Shown piece after piece: positions 1 to 5,195 of a DNA stretch of 5,207 bases. Below the pieces are notes generated by a model. The model had not been told where the DNA came from, did no database searches, and was given only the letters and a program-made list of their open reading frames with translations. Within the stretch, counting starts at the first letter, position 1, and each line of letters opens with the position of its first letter. The stretch comes from an uncultured bacterium (GTDB taxonomy: Bacteria; Bacillota; Clostridia; Lachnospirales; Lachnospiraceae), in contig CAJMMH010000210.1 in assembly GCA_905214365.1 (NCBI GenBank), positions 1-5,207 on the forward strand, in the 5' to 3' direction. The position numbers and the translations under genes are program-made.

Positions 1-1256
1 GGGCCTATGCAGGCCTTACCGCCTGGAATACCTGGTCAGACAAAAAGAAATCGGAAGAGGAAAAGGAAGCAGAGGAAGCGGCCAAAATTTATCTGAGCCA
101 GATGGAGAATGTAGATAAATTGTCAGTAACCAACCCGACCGGAAGTTTTTCCTTTACCTACAACGAAGAAGAGGAAACCTGGAGCTATGATAAGGATGAG
201 CACTTCCCGGTCAAACAGTCCGAGGTAACTTCCATTACATCGGATCTGGAGGATTTGACAGCGGTGCGCAAGTTCGATGAGCCGGATGAGCTGTCTGTCT
301 ACGGCCTGGACGAGCCGGCGTATGAGATTACCGCTTCGTATGGAGACAGCGAGAGCGTTACCATGAAGATCGGAAACAGCAGCACGGCAAGCGGCGATTA
401 CTACCTGATTCTGGACGGAGACAGCAGCGTGTATACCGTTTCGTCCTCCTTTGTAGACACGCTCCTGATCAATGAGACTGATCTTCTGAATAAAGAATCC
501 TTCCCGTCAATCCTGTCCAATTCCATCACATCAATCCAGCTGGAAAAAGACGGAACCACATCAGAGATTTATGAGGATGAGCGCGAGGCAGTTGAAACAG
601 AAGAGGCAACGGAAGAAACCGAAACTGGGGCAGTATCCGATGAAACCGAGACGGAGAGCGAATCGGAAACCGCAGCGATGGAAAATTACTGGACCAGAAA
701 GACAGATACCGGATCCGAAGAAATTGACGAGCCGACCGATCTGCTGACTGCGGCAGCAGGAATTACCTTTGATGACTGCGCGGATTATTATCTGGAGGAT
801 TCCGAAGCAGCTTCTTATGGACTGGCAGAAGAAGACAATCCGGCAGTGCTGACAATCACGTACCGTTCCGTTGGAGAAGAGACGCAGACACAGCTTCTGA
901 TCGGCAGTAAAAATGAAGACGGAAGCGAGTACTACGTCAAGCTGAAGGATTCCAATATGGTCAACACCGTCAGCACCGAAACAATTGACAGTATCTTTGC
1001 GCAGGTTGCCGGCGAAGAGATTGACTCCGATGAGGAAGAAAGCACAGAAGCTGAAGCAGATCCAGAGGCAAGTGAAACAGCGGAGTCTGAAACAGCAGAA
1101 GAAACGACTGCTGCCGAAAAGACTGCAGAGCAGGAGACACCAGCGGAAGAAACTGAAACCACAGCAGAATCGGAAGAAGATGCAGCGGCCGCAGAAACTG
1201 CAAATACGGATGAAACGGAAGAAATAAATTCAGAGACAGAAACTGCGAAAAACTGA
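1..1256 (+). CDS. DUF4340 domain-containing membrane-anchored protein, 5' end missing
   Basis: The reading frame is open from base 3 to the TGA at 1254-1256, giving at least 417 residues. The true start is upstream of the window, because in-frame codons before the ATG at 102 encode AYAGLTAWNTW followed by a charged Lys/Glu stretch. This looks like the end of an N-terminal membrane helix and its juxtamembrane segment. Counting from Met at 102, residues 5-122 and 213-300 look like two related DUF4340-type beta-rich units, each with a YGL(D/A)E-like motif (residues 67-71 and 239-243). An acidic insert lies at about 158-193. The last 80 residues (305-384) hold 33 Asp/Glu and only two Lys. DUF4340 proteins are commonly encoded beside ABC-2 / GldG-type transporter genes; those genes would be upstream and cannot be seen here. 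The molecular function is unknown. Family assignment rests on recognising the sequence pattern, without a profile search. Confidence 0.8.
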   Translation, partial: AYAGLTAWNTWSDKKKSEEEKEAEEAAKIYLSQMENVDKLSVTNPTGSFSFTYNEEEETWSYDKDEHFPVKQSEVTSITSDLEDLTAVRKFDEPDELSVYGLDEPAYEITASYGDSESVTMKIGNSSTASGDYYLILDGDSSVYTVSSSFVDTLLINETDLLNKESFPSILSNSITSIQLEKDGTTSEIYEDEREAVETEEATEETETGAVSDETETESESETAAMENYWTRKTDTGSEEIDEPTDLLTAAAGITFDDCADYYLEDSEAASYGLAEEDNPAVLTITYRSVGEETQTQLLIGSKNEDGSEYYVKLKDSNMVNTVSTETIDSIFAQVAGEEIDSDEEESTEAEADPEASETAESETAEETTAAEKTAEQETPAEETETTAESEEDAAAAETANTDETEEINSETETAKN

Positions 1257-1295
1257 ATAGCACTGTAAAGAATTTCATATACTATCCCTGTAAAA

Positions 1296-1355
1296 GCCGG
1301 AAGGCAGAAGCGGATATACCCTGATGTCTTCCGGTGGTCTTTCATCAGACCGGAA
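1296..1355 (+). promoter_or_regulatory. mutually exclusive hairpins upstream of the lipoprotein gene
   Basis: Three segments share complementarity: CCGGAAG at 1297-1303, CTTCCGG at 1328-1334 and ACCGGAA at 1349-1355. The middle one can pair with the first (7 bp, 24-base loop). It can instead pair with the third, where GTCT/AGAC (1337-1340 / 1347-1350) adds an inner helix. The third segment runs into the ribosome binding site AAAGGAG at 1354-1360. No T-run follows either hairpin, so neither looks like a standard intrinsic terminator. A regulatory role is inference; the hairpins may just be an imperfect end to the upstream transcript. Confidence 0.3.
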
Positions 1356-1365
1356 AGGAGACTAT

Positions 1366-1779
1366 ATGAAAAAGACAGCGGCAGCGCTCGCTGCGCTGGC
1401 TCTGATGTTTGCGCTGACTGCCTGCGGACGGACAGAAAATCAGAAAACGACCGCAGCGCAGACCAGAGAAACCATTCAGAAGGAAACCACGCAGGAGACC
1501 AAAGAAAAGGAAACAAAGCAGAAAAAAACAACCGAAAAGGAAACAGCGGAAAAGAAAACGGAGGCGACGAAACCGGCAGGAAACGAAACGGGGGAGTCCT
1601 TCGGAGAGGAACCGCAGCAGACGCAGTCCGGCAGCGGTTTGACAGACGGTATGTCAGAAGCGGATCCGCTGCAGTCCGGAGATCCGGGGGTTGATGTAAG
1701 TACAACCGACGACCGGGGAAACAGTGAAGGCGTTCTTGACCGGATTGGCGATGATATCCGTGATGATCTTACCAGATAA
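1366..1779 (+). CDS. small lipoprotein with Lys/Glu/Thr-rich linker, function unknown
   Basis: The product is 137 residues. The start at 1366 is chosen because AAAGGAG lies five bases upstream and because it opens directly on a lipoprotein signal peptide: MKK, a hydrophobic Ala/Leu stretch, then the lipobox LTAC with the lipidated cysteine at residue 20. An in-frame ATG at 1324 would add 14 residues ahead of the signal and has no good ribosome binding site. After Cys20, residues 23-70 are low complexity: 36 of 48 are Thr, Glu, Lys or Arg, which suggests an extended tether through the cell wall. The C-terminal part is Gly/Ser/Asp-rich and ends in a short, probably helical segment (VLDRIGDDIRDDLTR). 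I recognise no enzymatic domain. It probably sits on the outer face of the membrane. It follows the DUF4340 gene by 109 bases on the same strand, so co-expression is possible but not shown. Confidence 0.8.
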   Translation: MKKTAAALAALALMFALTACGRTENQKTTAAQTRETIQKETTQETKEKETKQKKTTEKETAEKKTEATKPAGNETGESFGEEPQQTQSGSGLTDGMSEADPLQSGDPGVDVSTTDDRGNSEGVLDRIGDDIRDDLTR

Positions 1780-1803
1780 CCGCTGTTTGGTTATGAAAGA
1801 TCC

Positions 1804-1832
1804 TTGACATAGCGGCAAAATAAAAGTAAAAT
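1804..1832 (+). promoter_or_regulatory. sigma-A-type promoter for leuCD
   Basis: A perfect -35 box TTGACA (1804-1809) is separated by exactly 17 bases from a -10 box TAAAAT (1827-1832). The spacer and surroundings are A-rich. Transcription would start near 1839-1840, leaving an untranslated leader of about 120 bases before leuC. No operator resembling a CodY box is obvious nearby. Confidence 0.75.
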
Positions 1833-1840
1833 CGTAGCAT

Positions 1841-1869
1841 CTGTATGCGGCGGCGAAGGCTGTGTACAG
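1841..1869 (+). promoter_or_regulatory. hairpin at the 5' end of the leuCD leader
   Basis: Bases 1841-1851 can pair with 1859-1869 as an uninterrupted 11-bp helix (several G-U pairs) around a seven-base loop. This places it at the extreme 5' end of the predicted transcript. A second helix, GAGCGTG at 1887-1893 with CACGCTT at 1919-1925, follows. Neither has a downstream T-run, and no T-box GGTGG-type motif is seen. The leader therefore does not look like a tRNA-sensing attenuator. Transcript stabilisation is one possible role, by inference. Confidence 0.35.
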
Positions 1870-1959
1870 GTGCTGCAGTGTTTTATGAGCGTGCAGATTG
1901 TAAAAAAGATGTTTCGGACACGCTTCAGGGCTGCAATCACAGAAAAAGGAGATACAGTT

Positions 1960-3222
1960 ATGGGAATGACGATGACCCAGAAAATTCTGGCGGCGGCAGC
2001 CGGACTGGACAGCGTAAAGGCTGGTCAGCTGATTGAGGCAAATTTAAGTCTGGTTCTCGGCAATGATATTACATCGCCGGTTGCGATTCACGAGATGGAT
2101 CGTTTCGATAAGAAGGGTGTATTTGACAAGGACAAGATTGCGCTGGTGCTCGACCACTTTGTACCGAATAAGGACATCAAGTCCGCGGAGCACTGCAAGT
2201 GCGTCAGACAGTTCGCGTGCGCAAATGACATTACTAACTTCTTTGATGTCGGAGAAATGGGCATTGAGCATGCGCTGCTTCCGGAAAAAGGACTGGTTGT
2301 GGCTGGTGATGTTGTGATTGGAGCTGACTCTCACACCTGTACATACGGCGCGCTCGGCGCGTTTTCAACCGGTGTTGGAAGCACCGATATGGCAGCGGGC
2401 ATGGCAACCGGAAAGGCATGGTTTAAGGTTCCGTCCGCAATCCGTTTTGTACTGACTGGAAAGCCGGCTCCGTATGTAACCGGTAAGGATGTTATTTTAC
2501 ATATCATCGGCATGATTGGCGTTGACGGCGCTTTGTACCAGTCCATGGAATTTACCGGTGACGGAATCGCGAATCTGTCGATGGATGACCGTCTCTGTAT
2601 TGCGAACATGGCAATCGAGGCAGGCGGCAAGAACGGAATCTTCCCGGTTGACGAAAAGACAGAGGCTTATATGAAGGAGCATTCCATCCGCCCGTACCGT
2701 GTTTTTGAGGCGGATCCGGACGCTGAGTACACCGCGGAGTATACCATTGATCTCGGAAGCCTTCGCCCGACTGTTTCCTTCCCGCATCTGCCGGAGAATA
2801 CCCACACGATCGATGAGGTTGGTGATATCGCGATCGATCAGGTAGTTATCGGCTCCTGCACCAACGGAAGAATGGAGGATCTGCGCGCGGCAGCTTCTAT
2901 CCTGAAGGGCAGAAAGGTCAAGAAGGGTCTGCGCTGCATCGTGATTCCGGCAACTCAGAAGATTTATCTGCAGGCAATTGAAGAGGGACTGGTTCAGACC
3001 TTCATAAAGGCAGGCGCTGTTGTCAGCACACCGACCTGCGGTCCGTGCCTTGGCGGATACATGGGAATCCTGGCGGCAGGAGAGCGCTGCGTATCCACGA
3101 CCAACCGCAACTTTGTCGGCCGTATGGGTGATGTAACAAGCGAAATCTATCTGGCAAGTCCGTATGTGGCGGCTGCAAGCGCAGTAACCGGAAAGATTTC
3201 CGGCCCGGAAGAACTGAACTGA
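1960..3222 (+). CDS. leuC: 3-isopropylmalate dehydratase large subunit
   Basis: The product is the 420-residue large subunit of isopropylmalate isomerase. With LeuD it converts 2-isopropylmalate to 3-isopropylmalate in leucine biosynthesis, in the cytoplasm, using a [4Fe-4S] cluster. The three cluster ligands are visible: Cys300 in GSCTNGR, and Cys360 and Cys363 in TCGPCLGG. Other aconitase-family signatures are GADSHTCTYGALG at 121-133 and TTNRNFVGRMG near 380-390. The length matches the shorter type 2 (archaeal/clostridial) LeuC rather than the roughly 466-residue enterobacterial form. The start at 1960 is chosen because AAGGAG (1946-1951) lies eight bases upstream. A GTG at 1870 in the same frame would add 30 residues without family support and without a ribosome binding site. 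The gene is preceded by a strong promoter and followed by leuD after 12 bases. A homoaconitase-like relative is the only realistic alternative. Confidence 0.96.
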   Translation: MGMTMTQKILAAAAGLDSVKAGQLIEANLSLVLGNDITSPVAIHEMDRFDKKGVFDKDKIALVLDHFVPNKDIKSAEHCKCVRQFACANDITNFFDVGEMGIEHALLPEKGLVVAGDVVIGADSHTCTYGALGAFSTGVGSTDMAAGMATGKAWFKVPSAIRFVLTGKPAPYVTGKDVILHIIGMIGVDGALYQSMEFTGDGIANLSMDDRLCIANMAIEAGGKNGIFPVDEKTEAYMKEHSIRPYRVFEADPDAEYTAEYTIDLGSLRPTVSFPHLPENTHTIDEVGDIAIDQVVIGSCTNGRMEDLRAAASILKGRKVKKGLRCIVIPATQKIYLQAIEEGLVQTFIKAGAVVSTPTCGPCLGGYMGILAAGERCVSTTNRNFVGRMGDVTSEIYLASPYVAAASAVTGKISGPEELN

Positions 3223-3234
3223 GGAGGAAGCGTC

Positions 3235-3723
3235 ATGGAAGCAAAGGGAAGAGTATTTAAATTTGGCGACAATGTCGATACGGATGTTATCATTCCGGCC
3301 CGCTATCTGAACTCGTCCGATCCGGCAGAGCTTGCAAAGCACTGCATGGAGGATATTGATGCGGATTTTGTAAAGAAGGTATCAAAGGGAGATATTATCG
3401 TAGCCAACAAGAACTTTGGCTGCGGTTCCTCCCGTGAGCACGCGCCGATCGCAATCAAGGCGGCTGGCGTCAGCTGTGTTATCGCGGAGACGTTTGCGCG
3501 TATTTTCTACCGCAATGCCATCAACATCGGTCTTCCGATTATCGAGTGCCCGGAGGCATGCAAGGCAATCAGCAACGGTGATACCGTTGAGATTGCGTTT
3601 GATACCGGTATCATCACGGATGTGACAACCGGAAAGCAGTTCCAGGGCCAGGCATTCCCGCCGTTCATGCAGAAGATCATTTCCGAGGGCGGACTGATCA
3701 ATTACATCAACCATAAAGAATAA
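3235..3723 (+). CDS. leuD: 3-isopropylmalate dehydratase small subunit
   Basis: The product is a 162-residue small subunit that supplies the swivelling domain closing over the LeuC active site. Diagnostic segments are NVDTDVIIPARYL (13-25), NFGCGSSREHAPIAIKAAGV (60-79) and FARIFYRNAINIGLP (87-101). The length fits the short type 2 LeuD; the enterobacterial form is about 200 residues. The ribosome binding site AGGAGG (3222-3227) begins on the last base of the leuC stop codon and is seven bases from the ATG. This tight arrangement suggests translational coupling and matched subunit production. The gene ends just before an intrinsic terminator, so leuC and leuD form a two-gene operon here, with no leuB behind them. 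Confidence 0.96.
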   Translation: MEAKGRVFKFGDNVDTDVIIPARYLNSSDPAELAKHCMEDIDADFVKKVSKGDIIVANKNFGCGSSREHAPIAIKAAGVSCVIAETFARIFYRNAINIGLPIIECPEACKAISNGDTVEIAFDTGIITDVTTGKQFQGQAFPPFMQKIISEGGLINYINHKE

Positions 3724-3740
3724 AATCTAACTTACGCCGA

Positions 3741-3782
3741 GCGTCTATTCATCCTTTCACGGGGATTGGATAGACGCTTTTT
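3741..3782 (+). terminator. intrinsic terminator of leuCD
   Basis: GCGTCTAT (3741-3748) pairs with ATAGACGC (3770-3777). The helix continues inward through 3749-3754 with 3763-3769, with one G-U pair and one bulged base, and five T residues follow directly (3778-3782). It starts 18 bases after the leuD stop codon. Confidence 0.9.
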
Positions 3783-4049
3783 GCATAAAATTGGGAAAAA
3801 TCCGAAATCGTGCACTTGCATGGATACTGACAACCAAATGATATTCTGGGAACACATATAAGAAAAACGCAATGAACAGAAAAAATAAAAAATACATCAT
3901 CTAATTTCGACAGGATTCGAGCAAAAATGACACTGCAATATGAGCTATAAATAAGAATATCACTGACGAATCTGAAAGATTATAGCAAAATGTACATGGA
4001 ATGACGATTTGTGCGATCTATTTTGCGTGATTTTATCCGAGGGTTTCGT
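3783..4049 (+). other. AT-rich intergenic stretch without a recognisable gene
   Basis: By direct count, 79 of the 240 bases from 3781 to 4020 are G or C (33%), clearly below the flanking genes. Only very short frames are present (for example 13 codons from 3820 and 10 codons from 3872), none with a ribosome binding site. I see no tRNA, repeat array or insertion-sequence ends. It probably holds upstream control sequence for the SSB-like gene, or is simply degraded spacer. Confidence 0.5.
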
Positions 4050-4055
4050 TATAAT
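4027..4055 (+). promoter_or_regulatory. probable promoter of the SSB-like gene
   Basis: A perfect -10 hexamer TATAAT sits at 4050-4055, at the boundary between the AT-rich spacer and the GC-rich leader. The -35 position 17 bases upstream (GTGATT, 4027-4032) is poor, and TTGCGT at 4023-4028 is too far away. The promoter may therefore be weak or activator-dependent. A start near 4062 would leave a leader of about 140 bases. Confidence 0.45.
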
Positions 4056-4104
4056 GACGGTGCGTTGAACGTATAGTAGTTACACAGGCAGAACAAGAGC
4101 GCAA

Positions 4105-4178
4105 AACCGGCAGGTACCGGTCGGTTCAGAGTGCGCGCAGGCCTGGAAAACGCAGTACGTGCCGAATGGGGCGCACGT
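4105..4178 (+). promoter_or_regulatory. foldable GC-rich leader of the SSB-like gene
   Basis: One hairpin pairs AACCGGC (4105-4111) with GGTCGGTT (4120-4126, one G-U pair). Downstream, GTGCGC (4131-4136) is perfectly complementary to GCGCAC (4171-4176). ACGTGC (4157-4162) is perfectly complementary to GCACGT (4173-4178). The last two helices share bases 4173-4176 and cannot form together. The ribosome binding site at 4191-4196 lies outside all of them. A switching role is inference. Confidence 0.3.
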
Positions 4179-4204
4179 CGAAACGAAATCAGGAGGAGAA
4201 TACA

Positions 4205-4840
4205 ATGCAGGAAAAAGCCAGTGAAAATAACAGAGTGAGTCTGATCGGAGTGATTGCTTCCGAATTTCAGTTCAGCCATGAGGTATTCGGAGAAGGATTT
4301 TACATAGTAGATCTGACGGTCAGCCGTCTGAGTAGCCAGGCCGATACCATTCCGCTGATGATTTCAGAGCGTCTGATTGATGTCAGACAGGATTATCGCG
4401 GAAAGACAATGGAAGCAATCGGACAGTTCCGTTCCTACAACCGGCACGAAGGAACAAGAAACCGGCTTGTTCTTTCTGTATTTGTGCGGGAATACCGCTT
4501 TATGGAAGCATTTACGGATTATACCAAAACCAATCAGATTTTCTTGGACGGGTTTGTATGCAAGGAACCGGTGTACCGGAAAACGCCGTTAGGGAGAGAA
4601 ATTGCAGACCTGCTGCTGGCTGTTAACCGTCCGTATGCGAAAAGCGACTATATTCCCTGCATTTCATGGGGAAGGAATGCCAGGTACGCGTCTTCCTTTG
4701 AGATCGGGACAAGAATCCGTATCTGGGGAAGAATCCAGAGCCGGGAATATACCAAAAAGCTGTCAGAGGAGGAGAGTGAAAAGCGGATTGCTTATGAAGT
4801 TTCCGTCAGTAAGCTGGAATATGTCGGCGAGACTACTTGA
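4205..4840 (+). CDS. tandem OB-fold single-stranded DNA-binding-like protein
   Basis: The product is 211 residues. The start at 4205 follows AGGAGG (4191-4196) with an eight-base gap; the in-frame ATG at 4166 lies inside the leader helices and lacks such a site. Two OB-fold units are apparent. The first spans about residues 8-102 (NRVSLIGVIASEF, then GEGFYIVDLTVSRL, then EAIGQFRSYN). The second spans about 109-207 (NQIFLDGFVCKEPVYRKTPL, REIADLLLAVNRPY, YIPCISWGRNARY, GTRIRIWGRIQSREY). The second resembles bacterial SSB/PriB proteins of the COG0629 type, with Trp and aromatic residues that could stack on DNA bases. The protein ends at YVGETT and lacks the acidic DDDIPF-like tip that canonical SSB uses to recruit partner proteins. 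It is likely a clostridial auxiliary SSB acting in the cytoplasm. The DNA-binding role is inferred from family resemblance. It appears to be transcribed alone. Confidence 0.8.
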   Translation: MQEKASENNRVSLIGVIASEFQFSHEVFGEGFYIVDLTVSRLSSQADTIPLMISERLIDVRQDYRGKTMEAIGQFRSYNRHEGTRNRLVLSVFVREYRFMEAFTDYTKTNQIFLDGFVCKEPVYRKTPLGREIADLLLAVNRPYAKSDYIPCISWGRNARYASSFEIGTRIRIWGRIQSREYTKKLSEEESEKRIAYEVSVSKLEYVGETT

Positions 4841-4865
4841 CAGCGCTTTGGGAATGATGTAAACT
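4837..4865 (+). promoter_or_regulatory. probable promoter overlapping the end of the SSB-like gene
   Basis: A perfect TTGACA (4837-4842) overlaps the TGA stop codon (4838-4840). It is followed after exactly 17 bases by TAAACT (4860-4865), which matches the -10 consensus at four of six positions. Transcription would start near 4872. No long frame follows, which points to a non-coding transcript or a long leader. Confidence 0.5.
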
Positions 4866-4871
4866 ATGTAT

Positions 4872-5128
4872 GTTTTATACGTAGAGGTTGCGCGATTGAT
4901 GAGTAAACTGACGGATGCGGGCAGAGCGGATGAAGTCAGTTAAAAGGCAAAAGCGCCGAAAGAGCAGTTTTTTCTGTCGGGCTGTTTCTTGGGCACAGGG
5001 TAAATAGGTCTGTGACTGTCATCTGAAGCAGATGGGGCGCTACAGGGAAACGACAGCTGCCGGGCATTGTCCGGGAGTCTGTACGGATAAGGAACCTTTG
5101 AGCCGGCCAAGCTGCCGGCTCTTTTTTT
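4872..5128 (+). ncRNA. candidate structured RNA or long mRNA leader, unclassified
   Basis: This gene-free stretch of about 257 bases runs from a predicted promoter to a strong intrinsic terminator. Helices that can be read directly are: AACTGAC (4906-4912) with GTCAGTT (4935-4941); AGCGCC (4952-4957) with GGCGCT (5036-5041), closing a multibranch region; GAAA..CAG (4958-4967) with CTGTTTC (4982-4988); CACAG (4994-4998) with CTGTG (5010-5014); CATCTG (5020-5025) with CAGATG (5029-5034); and CCGGGC (5060-5065) with GTCCGG (5069-5074), enclosed by ACAG/CTGT pairing (5042-5045 or 5053-5056 with 5079-5082). I checked it by eye against features I know of SRP RNA, RNase P RNA, tmRNA, T-box, c-di-GMP, cobalamin and TPP elements and found no convincing match. 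It may be an independent small RNA or a terminator-controlled leader of the gene starting near 5196. Confidence 0.4.
5100..5128 (+). terminator. strong intrinsic terminator
   Basis: GAGCCGGC (5100-5107) pairs perfectly with GCCGGCTC (5114-5121) around a six-base loop and is followed by seven T residues (5122-5128). It would end read-through from the SSB-like gene and any transcript started near 4872. Confidence 0.93.
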
Positions 5129-5195
5129 GAATCCTCCGGGCGGGGTTCTGTTTTAGGTTTATGAAATGCGCATAGGGCGCGGAAAGAGGGAAAGT

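Noticed and set aside
932..1705. 257-codon frame on the minus strand rich in Ser, Phe and Leu
   Set aside because: It is antisense to the Glu/Thr/Lys-rich segments of two convincing genes and spans their intergenic gap. Its composition is just the complement of GAA/ACA-rich codons, with no recognisable domain.
1776..1794. ATAACC/GGTTAT inverted repeat at the lipoprotein stop codon as a terminator
   Set aside because: Only six A/T-leaning base pairs and no T-run follow.
1870..1959. N-terminal extension of LeuC from a GTG
   Set aside because: It adds 30 residues not expected for type 2 LeuC. The ATG at 1960 has an excellent ribosome binding site and gives cluster cysteines at 300, 360 and 363.
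1845..2036. 63-codon frame starting with Arg-rich codons just after the predicted leu transcription start (possible leader peptide)
   Set aside because: It has no ribosome binding site and no run of leucine codons, and it overlaps the leuC start in another frame.
2497..3342. 281-codon minus-strand frame opposite leuC/leuD
   Set aside because: It lies wholly opposite highly conserved LeuC and LeuD coding sequence and has no domain resemblance.
4033..4041. DnaA-box-like TTATCCGAG near the AT-rich island (possible origin)
   Set aside because: It matches only six of nine consensus positions, and no cluster of similar boxes is present.
4049..4279. 76-codon minus-strand frame with a hydrophobic stretch
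   Set aside because: It runs antisense through the leader and start of the SSB-like gene and shows no family resemblance or supporting context.
4866..4943. 25-codon frame encoding MYVLYVEVARLMSKL and ending in DEVS
   Set aside because: The start overlaps the predicted -10 region and would not be on a transcript begun near 4872, and there is no good ribosome binding site. An internal ATG at 4899 leaves only 14 codons. It might be a remnant of a small helical protein, but I cannot support this.
4955..4990. Hairpin after the SSB-like gene as its own terminator
   Set aside because: The GCCGA/TCGGGC stem is imperfect and is followed by TGTTTCTT, not a clean T-run; the T-run sits in the loop. The strong terminator at 5100-5128 is a better end.
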